DNA from: Pseudomonas fluorescens
GTDB taxonomy: Bacteria; Pseudomonadota; Gammaproteobacteria; Pseudomonadales; Pseudomonadaceae
Direction of reading: 5' to 3'
NCBI RefSeq assembly: GCF_004683905.1
Contig: NZ_CP038438.1
Location: forward strand, 1,488,001-1,552,000
DNA: 64,000 nt
A program made the position numbers and the translations under genes. Shown one piece after another: positions 1 through 7,998 of this stretch. Every line of letters begins with the position of its first letter. Position 1 is the first letter of the stretch. The notes below the pieces were generated by a model, which searched no databases, was not told the DNA's origin, and saw only the letters and a list, made by a program, of their open reading frames with translations.

Positions 1-355
1 CGGCGTACTGGATTTGCCGACCTACCTGTCGCGCCCGCATGTTCTGCTGGAAATGCGCGGCAGCGGCACCCCGGAAATCGAGCGGGCGCTGACCTCATTG
101 CGCGAACGCCGCCGCGTCGCCATCAGCCTGCCGCACTGGAACGTCGCGCCGCAGTTGATCAGCGGTACGGATCTGATTCTCACGGTGTCGTCACGCAGCG
201 TGCGCGAGATTGATCAGCAGGAGCTGATTGTGCTGCCGCCACCGTTCGAGATTGCGCCGTTCACGTTTGTGCTGGCGTGGCATAAGCGCCGGGGTGGGGA
301 TCAGGCGTTGAACTGGTTGAATCGCCGGATTGAGGAGGGGATAGTGCGCGGCTGA
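1..355 (+). CDS. LysR-family regulator, C-terminal fragment (cut by window edge)
   Basis: Open frame running in from the left edge (frame begins at base 2) and stopping at 353-355. The visible ~117 residues match the end of a LysR effector-binding domain: a segment like LSRPHVLLEMRGSG, then a stretch ending in LISGTDLILTVSSRSV, the hydrophobic strand seen near the C-terminus of these regulators, and a closing ALNWLNRRI helix. The same pattern occurs in the complete LysR genes at 47464 and 50193 in this window. The DNA-binding half lies outside, so target and inducer cannot be judged. The next gene starts 22 bases downstream on the same strand. Confidence 0.75.
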   Translation, partial: GVLDLPTYLSRPHVLLEMRGSGTPEIERALTSLRERRRVAISLPHWNVAPQLISGTDLILTVSSRSVREIDQQELIVLPPPFEIAPFTFVLAWHKRRGGDQALNWLNRRIEEGIVRG

Positions 356-377
356 AAACGTTATCAAGGAGTGGGAT

Positions 378-1112
378 GTGACAGTGAAGTCTGGATGGAT
401 CGGCTGGGTGGCCCTGAGTGGGTGGTTGATGGCAGGTCAGGTATTGGCTGATTGCGTGCCAACACCGATGGCAGGAGATCTGGATCTTTCTGTCTGCAAG
501 GAGTGGCCTGCATATCCAGGATTAACCATCAACGCCACTGCACAGTTTAAGCGCGGATCCCCATCTGATGACCCAGAAGCGCTGAGTACCTACGATTTCG
601 ACTTGTCCGTTCTGGACACCGCTCAATCGAAGCCCCTTGCGACTTATTACAAAGCGGCTGCATTTGTATTGGATGGCGTCAGTTTGCGAGAAATAACGCT
701 CGATACGGCTCGCTACGCACTGACTGCCGAACTTCGTGCCTTTGGCGTACGTGCGTTATCCACTAATGGATCCCGGATCAATCCGATGGAAGAAAACCTG
801 CTTTCGCTCTACGTGAAAGAGGGCGAAAAATTGCGCCCGGTATTGGATAAATTAGTGGTTTATCGGTATGGCGGCGAGTGGGATGGTGACTGCGAAGGCG
901 AGCGATATGAGATTTCAAGAACGGTAGAAATCGCTAAAACGAGCTCTCACGGCTATGCAGATCTGATTGTCAAAACCTTGGAGAAAGACACAACAAGTGT
1001 GGGGACGGGAGACGCATGTAAAACTAAAACCACTGACAACAAACCCGTTTTGACAACATTGCACTACGACGGAAAATCCTACGTTTTGCCAAACGGTTTC
1101 CAAGGCCTGTAA
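378..1112 (+). CDS. Secreted protein of unknown function, tandem paralogue 1
   Basis: 244 residues beginning at GTG 378 after AAGGAGTGGGAT, a good ribosome site. Residues 1-24 form a signal peptide ending in VLADC, so the mature protein is probably periplasmic. It contains several cysteines (including C25, DCEG and DACK) that could form disulfides. It is clearly homologous to the next gene: both carry LD-ARY-LT..-RAFG-RA, a LYV-EG--LRPVL segment, a DCEG motif and a final YDG-.Y.-P....G. No known domain was recognised. Its base composition is more A+T-rich than that of the second copy and of neighbouring genes. No function is proposed. Confidence 0.75.
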   Translation: MTVKSGWIGWVALSGWLMAGQVLADCVPTPMAGDLDLSVCKEWPAYPGLTINATAQFKRGSPSDDPEALSTYDFDLSVLDTAQSKPLATYYKAAAFVLDGVSLREITLDTARYALTAELRAFGVRALSTNGSRINPMEENLLSLYVKEGEKLRPVLDKLVVYRYGGEWDGDCEGERYEISRTVEIAKTSSHGYADLIVKTLEKDTTSVGTGDACKTKTTDNKPVLTTLHYDGKSYVLPNGFQGL

Positions 1113-1149
1113 CCCGCTAGCCCAACACGACACTTATCAAGGAAGAACC

Positions 1150-1866
1150 ATGCTTAACCCCACCAGACTCCTGATCGCCCTCGGTTTGCTGGCCATCACC
1201 CCCCACGCCCACGCCGCCTGCACCACCAAGAGTTTCGACGGCAAATCCATGTCGCGCTGCAATGTCTGGCCGGCGTTTCCGAGTCAGGCGATTTCGGTCA
1301 AGTCCACCTATCTGGCCGATTCTGGTGGTGACGATGCCGGGGCGTTCGATCTGGATCTGGCGCTGCTCAATGCGAGCAACGCTAAACCGATCGCCACCTA
1401 CCGTAAACCGGGCGCTTACAACTCTGATGCCGTGCGCCTGGATGATGTACGCATCGATACGGCGCGCTACCGATTGACGCCGGATATCCGCGCTTTTGGT
1501 CTGCGCGCGAAGTTCGTCCACAGTTCCCATGCCATTCCCTACGAGAAAACCGATCTGGCGCTGTATGTTCGCGAGGGCGACGAGTTGCGTCCGGTGCTTG
1601 AAGGCCTGGTGGTCTTCAAGGACAACGGTGAGTTCGTGAATGACTGCGAGGGCTACAGCAAAAAAATCCGCCGGACCCTCGAGATCGCTCCAACGAGCCA
1701 CAATGGTTTCGCCGATCTGATCGTCACCACCACCGGCAGTAAAATGAAAAACACCAAGTCCGGCAATCAGTGCGTTTCGACAAACACCGACCTGAAGAAG
1801 AAACAGATCACCCTGACGTACGATGGCCAGCAGTACAACGTCCCTGAAGATCTCAGAGGTTACTGA
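1150..1866 (+). CDS. Secreted protein of unknown function, tandem paralogue 2
   Basis: 238 residues from ATG 1150, preceded by AAGGAAGAACC. Residues 1-22 are a signal peptide ending HAHAA, followed by CTTKSFDG. It shares length, cysteine positions and most of its motif order with the gene at 378 (for example IDTARYRLTPDIRAFGLRA against LDTARYALTAELRAFGVRA), so the pair arose by tandem duplication. The 37-base gap suggests cotranscription. Unlike copy 1 its codon use is typical of the GC-rich host. Family unknown to me; the repeated LYVREGDELRPVLEGLVV core suggests a compact beta-rich domain, which is a guess. Confidence 0.75.
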   Translation: MLNPTRLLIALGLLAITPHAHAACTTKSFDGKSMSRCNVWPAFPSQAISVKSTYLADSGGDDAGAFDLDLALLNASNAKPIATYRKPGAYNSDAVRLDDVRIDTARYRLTPDIRAFGLRAKFVHSSHAIPYEKTDLALYVREGDELRPVLEGLVVFKDNGEFVNDCEGYSKKIRRTLEIAPTSHNGFADLIVTTTGSKMKNTKSGNQCVSTNTDLKKKQITLTYDGQQYNVPEDLRGY

Positions 1867-1869
1867 ACC

Positions 1870-2286
1870 ATGCTCACCGGCCTCAACCACCTGACCCTCG
1901 CCGTCAGTGATTTGCCCCGTAGCCTGGCGTTCTATCGCGATGTATTGGGTCTGCGCGTCGAAGCCTCGTGGGACGCCGGTGCCTATCTGTCGCTGCCGGG
2001 GCTGTGGTTGTGTCTGTCGCTGGATGCGCAGCGCACCACCGAGCCGTCCGTCGACTACACCCATTACGCGTTCAGCCTCGCCGAGGCAGATTTTCCGTTG
2101 TTTGTGCAGACGCTAAAAGCGGCGAATGTGAAGGAATGGCGCGACAACCGCAGCGAAGGTGCGTCGTTCTACTTTCTTGACCCTGATGGCCACAAGCTTG
2201 AGGTTCACGTCGGTGATCTGGCTTCGCGACTGGCAGCCTGTCGGTTGAAACCGTACACGGGCATGCGTTTTTACGACGCGTCGTGA
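1870..2286 (+). CDS. fosA: Fosfomycin resistance glutathione transferase FosA
   Basis: 138 residues, a vicinal-oxygen-chelate (glyoxalase fold) protein closely resembling Pseudomonas aeruginosa FosA, which adds glutathione to the epoxide of fosfomycin using Mn2+ and K+ in the cytoplasm. The expected metal ligands are present: His7 (GLNHLTLAV), His65 (DYTHYAF) and Glu111 (HKLEVHVG). The substrate-contact loop [20 protein letters not shown] and the C-terminal GMRFYD are also kept. Length equals the family norm. It starts 3 bases after the preceding stop and may be cotranscribed with the secreted paralogues. Such chromosomal fosA genes are usual in this genus and are not by themselves a sign of transfer. 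Confidence 0.92.
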   Translation: MLTGLNHLTLAVSDLPRSLAFYRDVLGLRVEASWDAGAYLSLPGLWLCLSLDAQRTTEPSVDYTHYAFSLAEADFPLFVQTLKAANVKEWRDNRSEGASFYFLDPDGHKLEVHVGDLASRLAACRLKPYTGMRFYDAS

Positions 2287-2346
2287 TCAGACACATTGGG
2301 CTGATATAGACTGGCCATCATTTGTACTGGCGCCAGCAGGTTTTTC

Positions 2347-2985
2347 ATGACTCCATCGCTGCTAATGGCCGTTCTGGCCTCGGGTTTCATTTACGGCATC
2401 ACGCCCGGGCCGGGCGTTCTGGCAGTGTTCGGCATTGGCGCGGCGCATGGGCGACGGGCCGGGGCCGGGTTTCTCTGTGGGCATTTGCTTGGCGATGTGG
2501 TCTGGTGCAGCACCGCGCTGATCGCCATCGTCGGTGCCCGCGAGATCGGCAGCACCGCATTCGATGTGCTGGGTGTGCTCAGCGGCTTGTACCTGTTCTG
2601 GCTTGGCTGGCGCGCAGTGCGAGCCCAGCGGCGCAGCGCTGATCAGCCGCAGGGCGCGGCGCGTCAGCCGTTCTGGCACGGCATCCTGTTCGGCCTGACC
2701 AATCCCAAGGCGTACCCGGTGGCGGTGGCGACGTTTACCGCGCTGCTGTCGAGCCGCGCCGAACTGCTCAACTGGTCGATGTTGCCGGCGCTGATCGCCC
2801 TGAGCTTTCTCGGCGGATTGCTGGCTTACGCTATCTTGATCGGCGTTGTCGGCGCCCGACGGGTGCGCACGCTGTATCAGCGCCACGAGCTGATGATCAC
2901 GCGTTTGTGTGGCGTGATGTTCATCGGTTTTGCGATCAACGCACTGATGCACGCACTACCGGGATTGCTGCCGAACAAGGCTTGA
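2347..2985 (+). CDS. LysE/RhtB-family amino acid exporter
   Basis: 212 residues, the usual size of LysE-type inner-membrane exporters. The N-terminal segment FIYGITPGPGVLAVFGIGA carries the family's conserved TPGP turn in the first membrane helix, and GLTNPKAYPVAVATF matches the conserved NPK motif before the fourth helix. About six hydrophobic segments are visible (roughly 3-28, 40-62, 68-88, 112-135, 145-168, 185-205). The exported substrate (amino acid or derivative) cannot be read from sequence. It stands alone, 60 bases after fosA and 79 before the GGDEF gene. Confidence 0.88.
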   Translation: MTPSLLMAVLASGFIYGITPGPGVLAVFGIGAAHGRRAGAGFLCGHLLGDVVWCSTALIAIVGAREIGSTAFDVLGVLSGLYLFWLGWRAVRAQRRSADQPQGAARQPFWHGILFGLTNPKAYPVAVATFTALLSSRAELLNWSMLPALIALSFLGGLLAYAILIGVVGARRVRTLYQRHELMITRLCGVMFIGFAINALMHALPGLLPNKA

Positions 2986-3064
2986 AGTTGTGTGCAGGGA
3001 TGCGTGAACAAAGGGTCAGGGATGGTTGAACAGTGCTGCATTGTCCGGACACCCACGCTGAACC

Positions 3065-4414
3065 ATGGAAAGCCGAAATTCCGCGCCGTTGGCGAGTTAT
3101 ATGGACCTGTTGCTCGATGCCGTCTGCGCGGTGGACAGGCAGGGCCGTTTCGTTTTTGTCAGTGCTGCCTGCGAGCGTATTTTTGGTTATACGCCTGACG
3201 AGTTGATCGGCCGTTCGATGATCGAACTGGTGCATCCCGCAGACCGCCAGCGCACCTTGGCCGCCGCCCACGACATCATGAGCGGCGAACCCAAGCACAA
3301 CTTTGAAAACCGTTACGTGCGCAAGGATGGCCGCATCGTCAACATCCTCTGGTCGGCGCGCTGGTCGGAGGTCGATCAGCTACGCATCGCCGTGGCCCGC
3401 GACATCACCGAGCGCAAGCAGGCGGAATCGCGTCAGGCTGCGCTGTATGCGATTTCCGAGGCGGCGCATGTCGCCGAAGACTTGCTGGCGCTGTTCAAAC
3501 GCATCCACCTGATCATCGGCGAATGGCTGCCGGCGCTGAATTTCTCCGTGGCGCTGTACGACGAGCACTGTGCGCAGCTGAATTTTCCCTATCACGTCGA
3601 CGATCACGAATTGCAGCCCGAGCAACCGGGCACCGTTACCGGGCGTTTGTGTGCGGAGGTCATCCGCAGCGGTCAGCCGATTCTGCTGACGCCGGACAGC
3701 CCCGACGCCTCGCCCGACTTCGCCGCGCTGGTGGCGGGGCAGGACTCACCGTGCTGGCTCGGTGTGCCGCTGAATTCGAAGAACGGCACCATCGGTGCGC
3801 TGATCGTCAAAAGCCTGCCGGGCGGTGAGCGTTATACCGAGCAGGACAAGGAACTGCTGCAATACGTCTGCGCCCAGGTCGCCACCGCCATCGAGCGCCA
3901 GCAGCTGCACGCGCGGCTCAAGCGCATGGCGCAATACGATCAACTGACCCAGTTGCCCAATCGCGGGTTGCTCAAAGACCGCCTCAAGGCTGCGCTGGCC
4001 GCTGCCCGTGAAACCTCGGGAAACATGGCGCTGCTGTATGTCGATCTGGATCGTTTCAAACAGGTCAACGACACCTTTGGCCATGCGGTCGGCGACATGC
4101 TGCTGCAAACGGTGGCGAGTCGGCTCAAGGGCTGCGTACGCGACACCGATACCGTGGCGCGCATCGGTGGCGACGAATTCGTGGTGCTGTTGCACAGCGT
4201 TCACGCCGCTGAAGACGCCGACATCGTGGCCGGAAAAATCCGCCAGGTGCTGGTGCAGCCGATGCGCCTGGACGGTCACAACCTGTACATCGAACCGAGC
4301 ATCGGCGTGGCCCGTTATCCCGAACATGGCAGTGAGGAGCAACAATTGTTCCGGCATGCCGACCAAGCGATGTACGCCGCCAAACGCCTCAATCATCGGG
4401 CGGTGGATAGCTGA
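3065..4414 (+). CDS. PAS-GAF diguanylate cyclase
   Basis: 449 residues with an N-terminal PAS domain (about 12-120), a GAF domain (about 125-278) and a GGDEF domain (about 290-445). The active-site GGDEF is intact at residues 368-372 and the product-inhibition site RxxD is present at R359-D362, exactly five residues ahead, so active and feedback-inhibited c-di-GMP synthesis is expected. The helix linking GAF to GGDEF (about 265-292) looks like a signalling coiled coil. No membrane segment, so the sensor is cytosolic; ligands for PAS and GAF are unknown. No EAL domain follows. Confidence 0.9.
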   Translation: MESRNSAPLASYMDLLLDAVCAVDRQGRFVFVSAACERIFGYTPDELIGRSMIELVHPADRQRTLAAAHDIMSGEPKHNFENRYVRKDGRIVNILWSARWSEVDQLRIAVARDITERKQAESRQAALYAISEAAHVAEDLLALFKRIHLIIGEWLPALNFSVALYDEHCAQLNFPYHVDDHELQPEQPGTVTGRLCAEVIRSGQPILLTPDSPDASPDFAALVAGQDSPCWLGVPLNSKNGTIGALIVKSLPGGERYTEQDKELLQYVCAQVATAIERQQLHARLKRMAQYDQLTQLPNRGLLKDRLKAALAAARETSGNMALLYVDLDRFKQVNDTFGHAVGDMLLQTVASRLKGCVRDTDTVARIGGDEFVVLLHSVHAAEDADIVAGKIRQVLVQPMRLDGHNLYIEPSIGVARYPEHGSEEQQLFRHADQAMYAAKRLNHRAVDS

Positions 4415-4532
4415 AACAGTGCGCGCCGTTCGTCGCGGCGCGGGCAACTTTTCTAAACCTTTGGCAGTCCGGCAATTCTCAATCTAGGCGGGCATCTGCT
4501 CGCCAACGATCAACACCAAGAGGAAGAGAATC

Positions 4533-4691
4533 ATGCCTAATTCAAGAAACTCGAACTCGGGAAACTTCGCCAACGATCGAACCAAGGCGTCTGAAGCCGG
4601 TCGCAAAGGTGGGAAAACCACCACCACGACGGTCGACAAAGAGCCTGCGAAAACCGAAATGGGCCGCAAGCCAGCTCAGAAGTCGAAGTAG
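4533..4691 (+). CDS. KGG-repeat stress micro-protein
   Basis: 52 codons, ATG 4533 after AGGAAGAGAATC. The protein is hydrophilic, rich in Asn, Ser, Thr and Lys, with one EAGRKGGK motif (about residues 21-28) typical of the KGG / con-10-like family of small stress-induced proteins (also seen in E. coli YciG). A partial second repeat, EMGRKPAQK, closes the protein. Biochemical function in this family is poorly defined; induction in stationary phase is family knowledge, not visible here. It is followed by a GC-rich hairpin at 4717-4736. Confidence 0.75.
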   Translation: MPNSRNSNSGNFANDRTKASEAGRKGGKTTTTTVDKEPAKTEMGRKPAQKSK

Positions 4692-4716
4692 TCGGTGAGG
4701 TAGTTTTGATTGAGAG

Positions 4717-4736
4717 GCGGGGGCGCAAGCCCCCGC
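4717..4736 (+). terminator. Hairpin after the KGG gene
   Basis: Perfect 8-bp stem GCGGGGGC / GCCCCCGC with a GCAA tetraloop, followed by TTGAATTT rather than a clean U-run. It may be a terminator or an attenuator between the KGG gene and the DUF4142 gene. Confidence 0.5.
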
Positions 4737-4766
4737 TTGAATTTGCAGAGATAGGAGGGCGCGACC

Positions 4767-5270
4767 ATGAGCCGGATGGCCACCCAGATACGTCGTTTCA
4801 GTTTTGCCACACTGTTGGGATTGTTCGCGGGCACAGCATTCGCCCAGTCGCCTGCCGACTTCATCAACGATGCGTCCGCCAAAGGCATGGCCGACATCGA
4901 AGCCAGCCGTCTGGCGCACCAGAAATCCGAATCCAAAGAGGTCAAGGATTACACCATCGTTGTGATCAATGACCGCACCACGGCCAACCAGCATCTGGCG
5001 AAGATCGCGAAGAAACTCGATCTGCCGGTCGCGCCCCGTGAAGAAATCGCCGACAAAGCCAAAACCATGATCCCGCAGGTCAAAGAAGGCGAAACCTTCG
5101 ATCAGGCCTACGCCGCGAGCCAGGTGAAAGCGACCGAAGAGGCCATCCAGCAGATCCAGCAGGAAGCGCAGTCGACCGACGTACCGGAAATCAAGGCATT
5201 TGCCGACGAGACGCTGCCAAAACTGCAAAGCCATCTGGAAATGGCGCGGGCGCTGCAAGCCAGTCGCTGA
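4767..5270 (+). CDS. DUF4142 periplasmic protein
   Basis: 167 residues; ATG 4767 follows AGGAGGGCGCGACC, a strong ribosome site. A signal peptide ends at about FAQS (residue 27). The rest is predicted all-helical and resembles the DUF4142 family: ADFINDASAKGMADIEASRLA near the start, VKDYTIVVINDRTTANQHLAKIA, and a final LPKLQSHLEMARAL. The conserved histidines (His50, the helix-2 QHLAK and the final SHLEMA) recall ferritin-like four-helix folds, but no metal site is claimed. Possibly a stress or envelope protein; it lies next to a stress micro-protein. Confidence 0.8.
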   Translation: MSRMATQIRRFSFATLLGLFAGTAFAQSPADFINDASAKGMADIEASRLAHQKSESKEVKDYTIVVINDRTTANQHLAKIAKKLDLPVAPREEIADKAKTMIPQVKEGETFDQAYAASQVKATEEAIQQIQQEAQSTDVPEIKAFADETLPKLQSHLEMARALQASR

Positions 5271-5284
5271 CACCAACTGCCAAT

Positions 5285-5354
5285 CAAAAGATCGCAGCCT
5301 GCGGCAGCTCCTACATAGAACGGTGTAGGAACTGCCGCAGGCTGCGATCTTTTG
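5285..5354. repeat. Intergenic inverted repeat, CTGCGGCAG family
   Basis: Two 31-base arms (5285-5315 and 5324-5354) differing at one position, beginning CAAAAGATCGCAGCCTGCGG. It lies between convergent genes and could act as a bidirectional terminator. I recognise the core as a repeated intergenic element common in P. fluorescens genomes; only this complete copy was noticed here. Confidence 0.8.
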
Positions 5355-5370
5355 CTTTGTTCAACTTTAC

Positions 5371-5781
5371 TTAGCAGTCATTCAAATCCTGCTTCGGCTT
5401 GCTCTTCTCCCCCAGCCCCTCAAGGTTGAACACCTCGCTTTCCCCCAGGCTGCGGTAATGCTTGCGCAGCGCCTCGAGTTGTTTGAGATCCAGCGATTCC
5501 AGGCCGAGCATTGCGTTCTGCGCTTCCTTGTTCACCCGCAACAACTCATCGAGTTTCAGATGCAGGATGTCGGTATCACGGTTCTGCGTGTTCTGAATCA
5601 GGAACACCATCAGAAAAGTGATGATCGTGGTCGAGGTGTTGATGATCAGTTGCCAGGTGTCATTGAAATCAAAAATCGGCCCACTCAAACCCCACAGAAA
5701 AATCAGGATCAATGCGCCCATGAAGGTTTTCGGGCTACCGGCCCAGAGGGCCAGGGTCTGGGAGATTTTCGCGAATTTCAT
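5371..5781 (-). CDS. Low-affinity iron permease-like small membrane protein
   Basis: 136 residues from ATG 5781, chosen over an upstream extension because AAGGAACACCGCA precedes it and the extension overlaps the divergent methyltransferase start. Two membrane helices (about 18-38 and 44-65) flank GPIFDFNDTWQLIINTSTT, with ITFLMVFLIQNTQNRD after the second, the signature of the low-affinity iron permease (FET4-like, Pfam Iron_permease) family. The C-terminal half is charged and helical (LDELLRVNKEAQNAMLGLE). Actual iron transport is unproven for these short bacterial members. Downstream lies the inverted repeat at 5285-5354. Confidence 0.82.
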   Translation of the reverse strand: MKFAKISQTLALWAGSPKTFMGALILIFLWGLSGPIFDFNDTWQLIINTSTTIITFLMVFLIQNTQNRDTDILHLKLDELLRVNKEAQNAMLGLESLDLKQLEALRKHYRSLGESEVFNLEGLGEKSKPKQDLNDC

Positions 5782-5968
5782 TGCGGTGTTCCTTATTGGG
5801 AGAGCTTGAAATTCAGACATCCGGGGCGCGGTGAAAATTCTACTTACAAATGACGTCTGCCAATAATTGTGAGGGTGAAGACATCCCTTGCAATAAGCCT
5901 GTCTGGAACTGCGCGCAGCGCTGCCTGTATTGTGACGAACCGCACGAATGTCCCGACAGGAGAACGCA

Positions 5969-6739
5969 ATGAGTTGGTCCGCCAGACAATACGTCGCTTT
6001 CGAAGATGAACGCACCCGCCCGGCACGTGATCTGCTGGCGGCGATTCCCACGGTTCAGGCGCGATCGGTGGTCGATATCGGTTGCGGTCCGGGTAACTCC
6101 ACCGAGCTGCTGGTGCAGCGTTTTGAGCAGGCCCAGGTCAGGGGGCTCGACAGTTCGCCGGACATGGTCAACGCCGCGCGCAAGCGCCTGCCGCAGTTGC
6201 AGTTCGAGGTCGCAGAAATCGATAGTTGGGCGGATCAAGGGCCGTTCGATGTGATCTTCGCCAATGCAGTGCTGCAATGGGTGCCGGATCACGGGACATT
6301 GCTGCCGGCGTTGGCGGCTAAACTTTCGGACGGTGGCAGTCTGGCGATCCAGATGCCGGATAACCTCAACGAGCCTTCCCACCGACTGATGCGTGAAGTC
6401 GCCGCCAATGGCCCATGGGCCGCCAAACTGGCTGGCGCCGCCGGGCAGCGCACCGACATGGCGAGTGCCAGCGAATACTTCTCGATGTTGCGTCCGCACT
6501 GCTCGCGGGTCGATGTGTGGCGCACCACCTATCACCATCAGTTGTCAGGTGGAGCGGCGGGGGTGGTGGAGTGGTTCAAGGGCAGTGGCTTGATTCCGTT
6601 TTTGAACCCGCTGACTGAAGAGGAACGGGCGCAATATCTCACGCAGTATATGGCGGTGGTTGCCGAGGCTTATCCGGCGTTGCCGGATGGTTCGGTGCTG
6701 TTGCCGTTTCCGCGGCTGTTCATCGTCGCGACTCGGTGA
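5969..6739 (+). CDS. tam: Trans-aconitate 2-methyltransferase
   Basis: 256 residues; ATG 5969 is preferred over 5948 because ACAGGAGAACGCA lies directly ahead. A class I SAM-dependent methyltransferase with VVDIGCGPGNSTELL as motif I (about residues 34-48) and FDVIFANAVLQWVPDH as the post-motif IV region. The WFKGSGLIPFLNPL segment and C-terminal LLPFPRLFIVA match Tam, which methylates trans-aconitate, a by-product inhibitor of aconitase. Cytosolic. Divergent from the iron-permease-like gene and monocistronic by position. Confidence 0.88.
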   Translation: MSWSARQYVAFEDERTRPARDLLAAIPTVQARSVVDIGCGPGNSTELLVQRFEQAQVRGLDSSPDMVNAARKRLPQLQFEVAEIDSWADQGPFDVIFANAVLQWVPDHGTLLPALAAKLSDGGSLAIQMPDNLNEPSHRLMREVAANGPWAAKLAGAAGQRTDMASASEYFSMLRPHCSRVDVWRTTYHHQLSGGAAGVVEWFKGSGLIPFLNPLTEEERAQYLTQYMAVVAEAYPALPDGSVLLPFPRLFIVATR

Positions 6740-6761
6740 AGCCAGCCTTCAGCCACCTGTA

Positions 6762-6843
6762 GTGAGGGGATTTATCCCCGATGGACTGCGCAGCAGGCCC
6801 TTTAAGCGGTTGCTACGCAACCATCGGGGATAAATCCCCTCAC
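6762..6843. repeat. Inverted repeat, GTGAGGGGATTTATCCCC family
   Basis: Perfect 23-base arms at 6762-6784 and 6821-6843 (start GTGAGGGGATTTATCCCCGA) around a 36-base loop. It separates the convergent tam and methyltransferase genes. Each arm also contains its own small palindrome, GGGGATTTATCCCC. Another copy lies inside the composite element at 61092-61252. Confidence 0.85.
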
Positions 6844-6867
6844 CACATATTGTTTGCTCAGCTCAGA

Positions 6868-7596
6868 TTAGCGCTGCACCGCCACCAACAACATCATCGG
6901 CCGCTCCCGCTCTTCAGCCAGCGCTGGTTGCGCCGCCACCTCCGCATCGCTCGGCCCCCATTCATTGACATGGCGAATGGCAAAACCCGCCGCGATCAAC
7001 GAATTCAACAGCGTGCCCATCGTGCGGTGCTGCTTGATCACCCCGTCGGCCAGCCAGTGGGTCACCCGCTCGCCCTCCATCTGATAGCTGTCCAGCGGCC
7101 AGCGCTTGTGGCCATCGCTGTCGACCAGCCAGCCTGGATTGCGCGGGGCCATGAAGATCGGGTGTTCGATGGAGAACACAAAATGCGAACCCGGTTTCAA
7201 CGCCGCGTACAGATGAGCGAACAGTCCGGTCAGATCCTTGATGTAGTGCAGCGCCAGCGAACTGTAGGCCAGATCGAAACTGCAGGCCGGCAAGTCGAGA
7301 TGTTCAAGGTCGGCACGTTCATAGCGGATGTTCGCCGCCTCAGTGGTTTCGCGCGCGCGCTCCAGCATCTTTTCCGAGACATCCAGCCCCAGCACATTGG
7401 CGGCGCCGTGCTCACTGGCCCAGCGGCTGAACCAGCCATAGCCGCAGCCGAGGTCGACCACGTTCAAGTCGTGCATCGATGGCAGCAACGCCTTGAGCTC
7501 CGGCCACTCCGGCGCGGCATCGAGGCCACCGATGGAGCGGTTCATCTGGCTGTAACCCTGGAAAAACTCCGGGTCGTCGTAAATATTTTGCGTCAT
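6868..7596 (-). CDS. Class I SAM-dependent methyltransferase
   Basis: 242 residues from ATG 7596. Rossmann-type motif I is VVDLGCGYGWFSRWASEHGA (about 46-65), followed by VLGLDVSEKMLERAR (acidic residue for SAM ribose) and FDLAYSSLALHYIKDL. This is the UbiE/Methyltransf_11 type. The middle part (HPIFMAPRNPGW ... WPLDSYQMEGERVTHWLADGVIKQH) is the substrate-specific insert. Substrate unknown. It converges with tam and is separated from it by an inverted repeat. Confidence 0.85.
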   Translation of the reverse strand: MTQNIYDDPEFFQGYSQMNRSIGGLDAAPEWPELKALLPSMHDLNVVDLGCGYGWFSRWASEHGAANVLGLDVSEKMLERARETTEAANIRYERADLEHLDLPACSFDLAYSSLALHYIKDLTGLFAHLYAALKPGSHFVFSIEHPIFMAPRNPGWLVDSDGHKRWPLDSYQMEGERVTHWLADGVIKQHRTMGTLLNSLIAAGFAIRHVNEWGPSDAEVAAQPALAEERERPMMLLVAVQR

Positions 7597-7796
7597 GGGG
7601 GAAATACTCTTTTGAGTTCGGTCATCAGCGGCACAGAGGCCGCGCCATGGAGTCCCTCGAAAGTCAAAACGCGTATTCGTCGATGGCCGCGCAGGGGGAG
7701 GGTGGTGGGTGATGGGGGAAATGCTAGCGGGTCGTGGGGAAGGTGAGAATCGTCGGTGTGTTGTGGATCTGTAATGTCGGAACAGTGAGAATAAAA

Positions 7797-7822
7797 AAGC
7801 CCGGCAAAGGGCCGGGCTTTTT
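7797..7822. terminator. Rho-independent terminator of the zeta-toxin patch
   Basis: Stem AAGCCCGGC / GCCGGGCTT (7797-7805, 7811-7819) with loop AAAGG. A-run on the left and T-run on the right make it usable in both directions; in the minus direction it lies just after the small ORF at 7840. Confidence 0.8.
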
Positions 7823-7839
7823 GAATATCAGTGATGTGA

Positions 7840-7998
7840 TCAGGTCTGCTTTTCACGCGCCGCCAACATCAGATCATTCTGTTTTTTGGTGGCTTCGCTC
7901 AGCACTTCGCTGTAAACGCGCTTTTTTTCTTCCGATTTCGCATTGCGAATGAAATCTGCGAATGGACTCGTGGACTCCTTTGTGGATCCGAGTTTCAT
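7840..7998 (-). CDS. 52-codon ORF coupled to zeta toxin; candidate antitoxin
   Basis: ATG 7998 overlaps the zeta-toxin stop (ATGA, bases 7995-7998), so translation is almost certainly coupled. The 52-residue product is charged and mostly predicted helical: PFADFIRNAKSEEKKRVYSE around residues 12-31, then a basic tail ending AAREKQT. I do not recognise the family. Its order (downstream of the toxin) is the reverse of the canonical epsilon-zeta or PezAT layout. A terminator follows at 7797-7822. The antitoxin role is inference from coupling and size only; it could also be an accessory or a spurious ORF, although codon use and overlap argue it is real. Confidence 0.65.
   Translation of the reverse strand: MKLGSTKESTSPFADFIRNAKSEEKKRVYSEVLSEATKKQNDLMLAAREKQT

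Noticed and set aside
5782..6051. Long N-terminal extension of the iron-permease-like gene
   Set aside because: The extension has no ribosome site, is not hydrophobic and overlaps the divergent tam start; the family length fits the shorter form.
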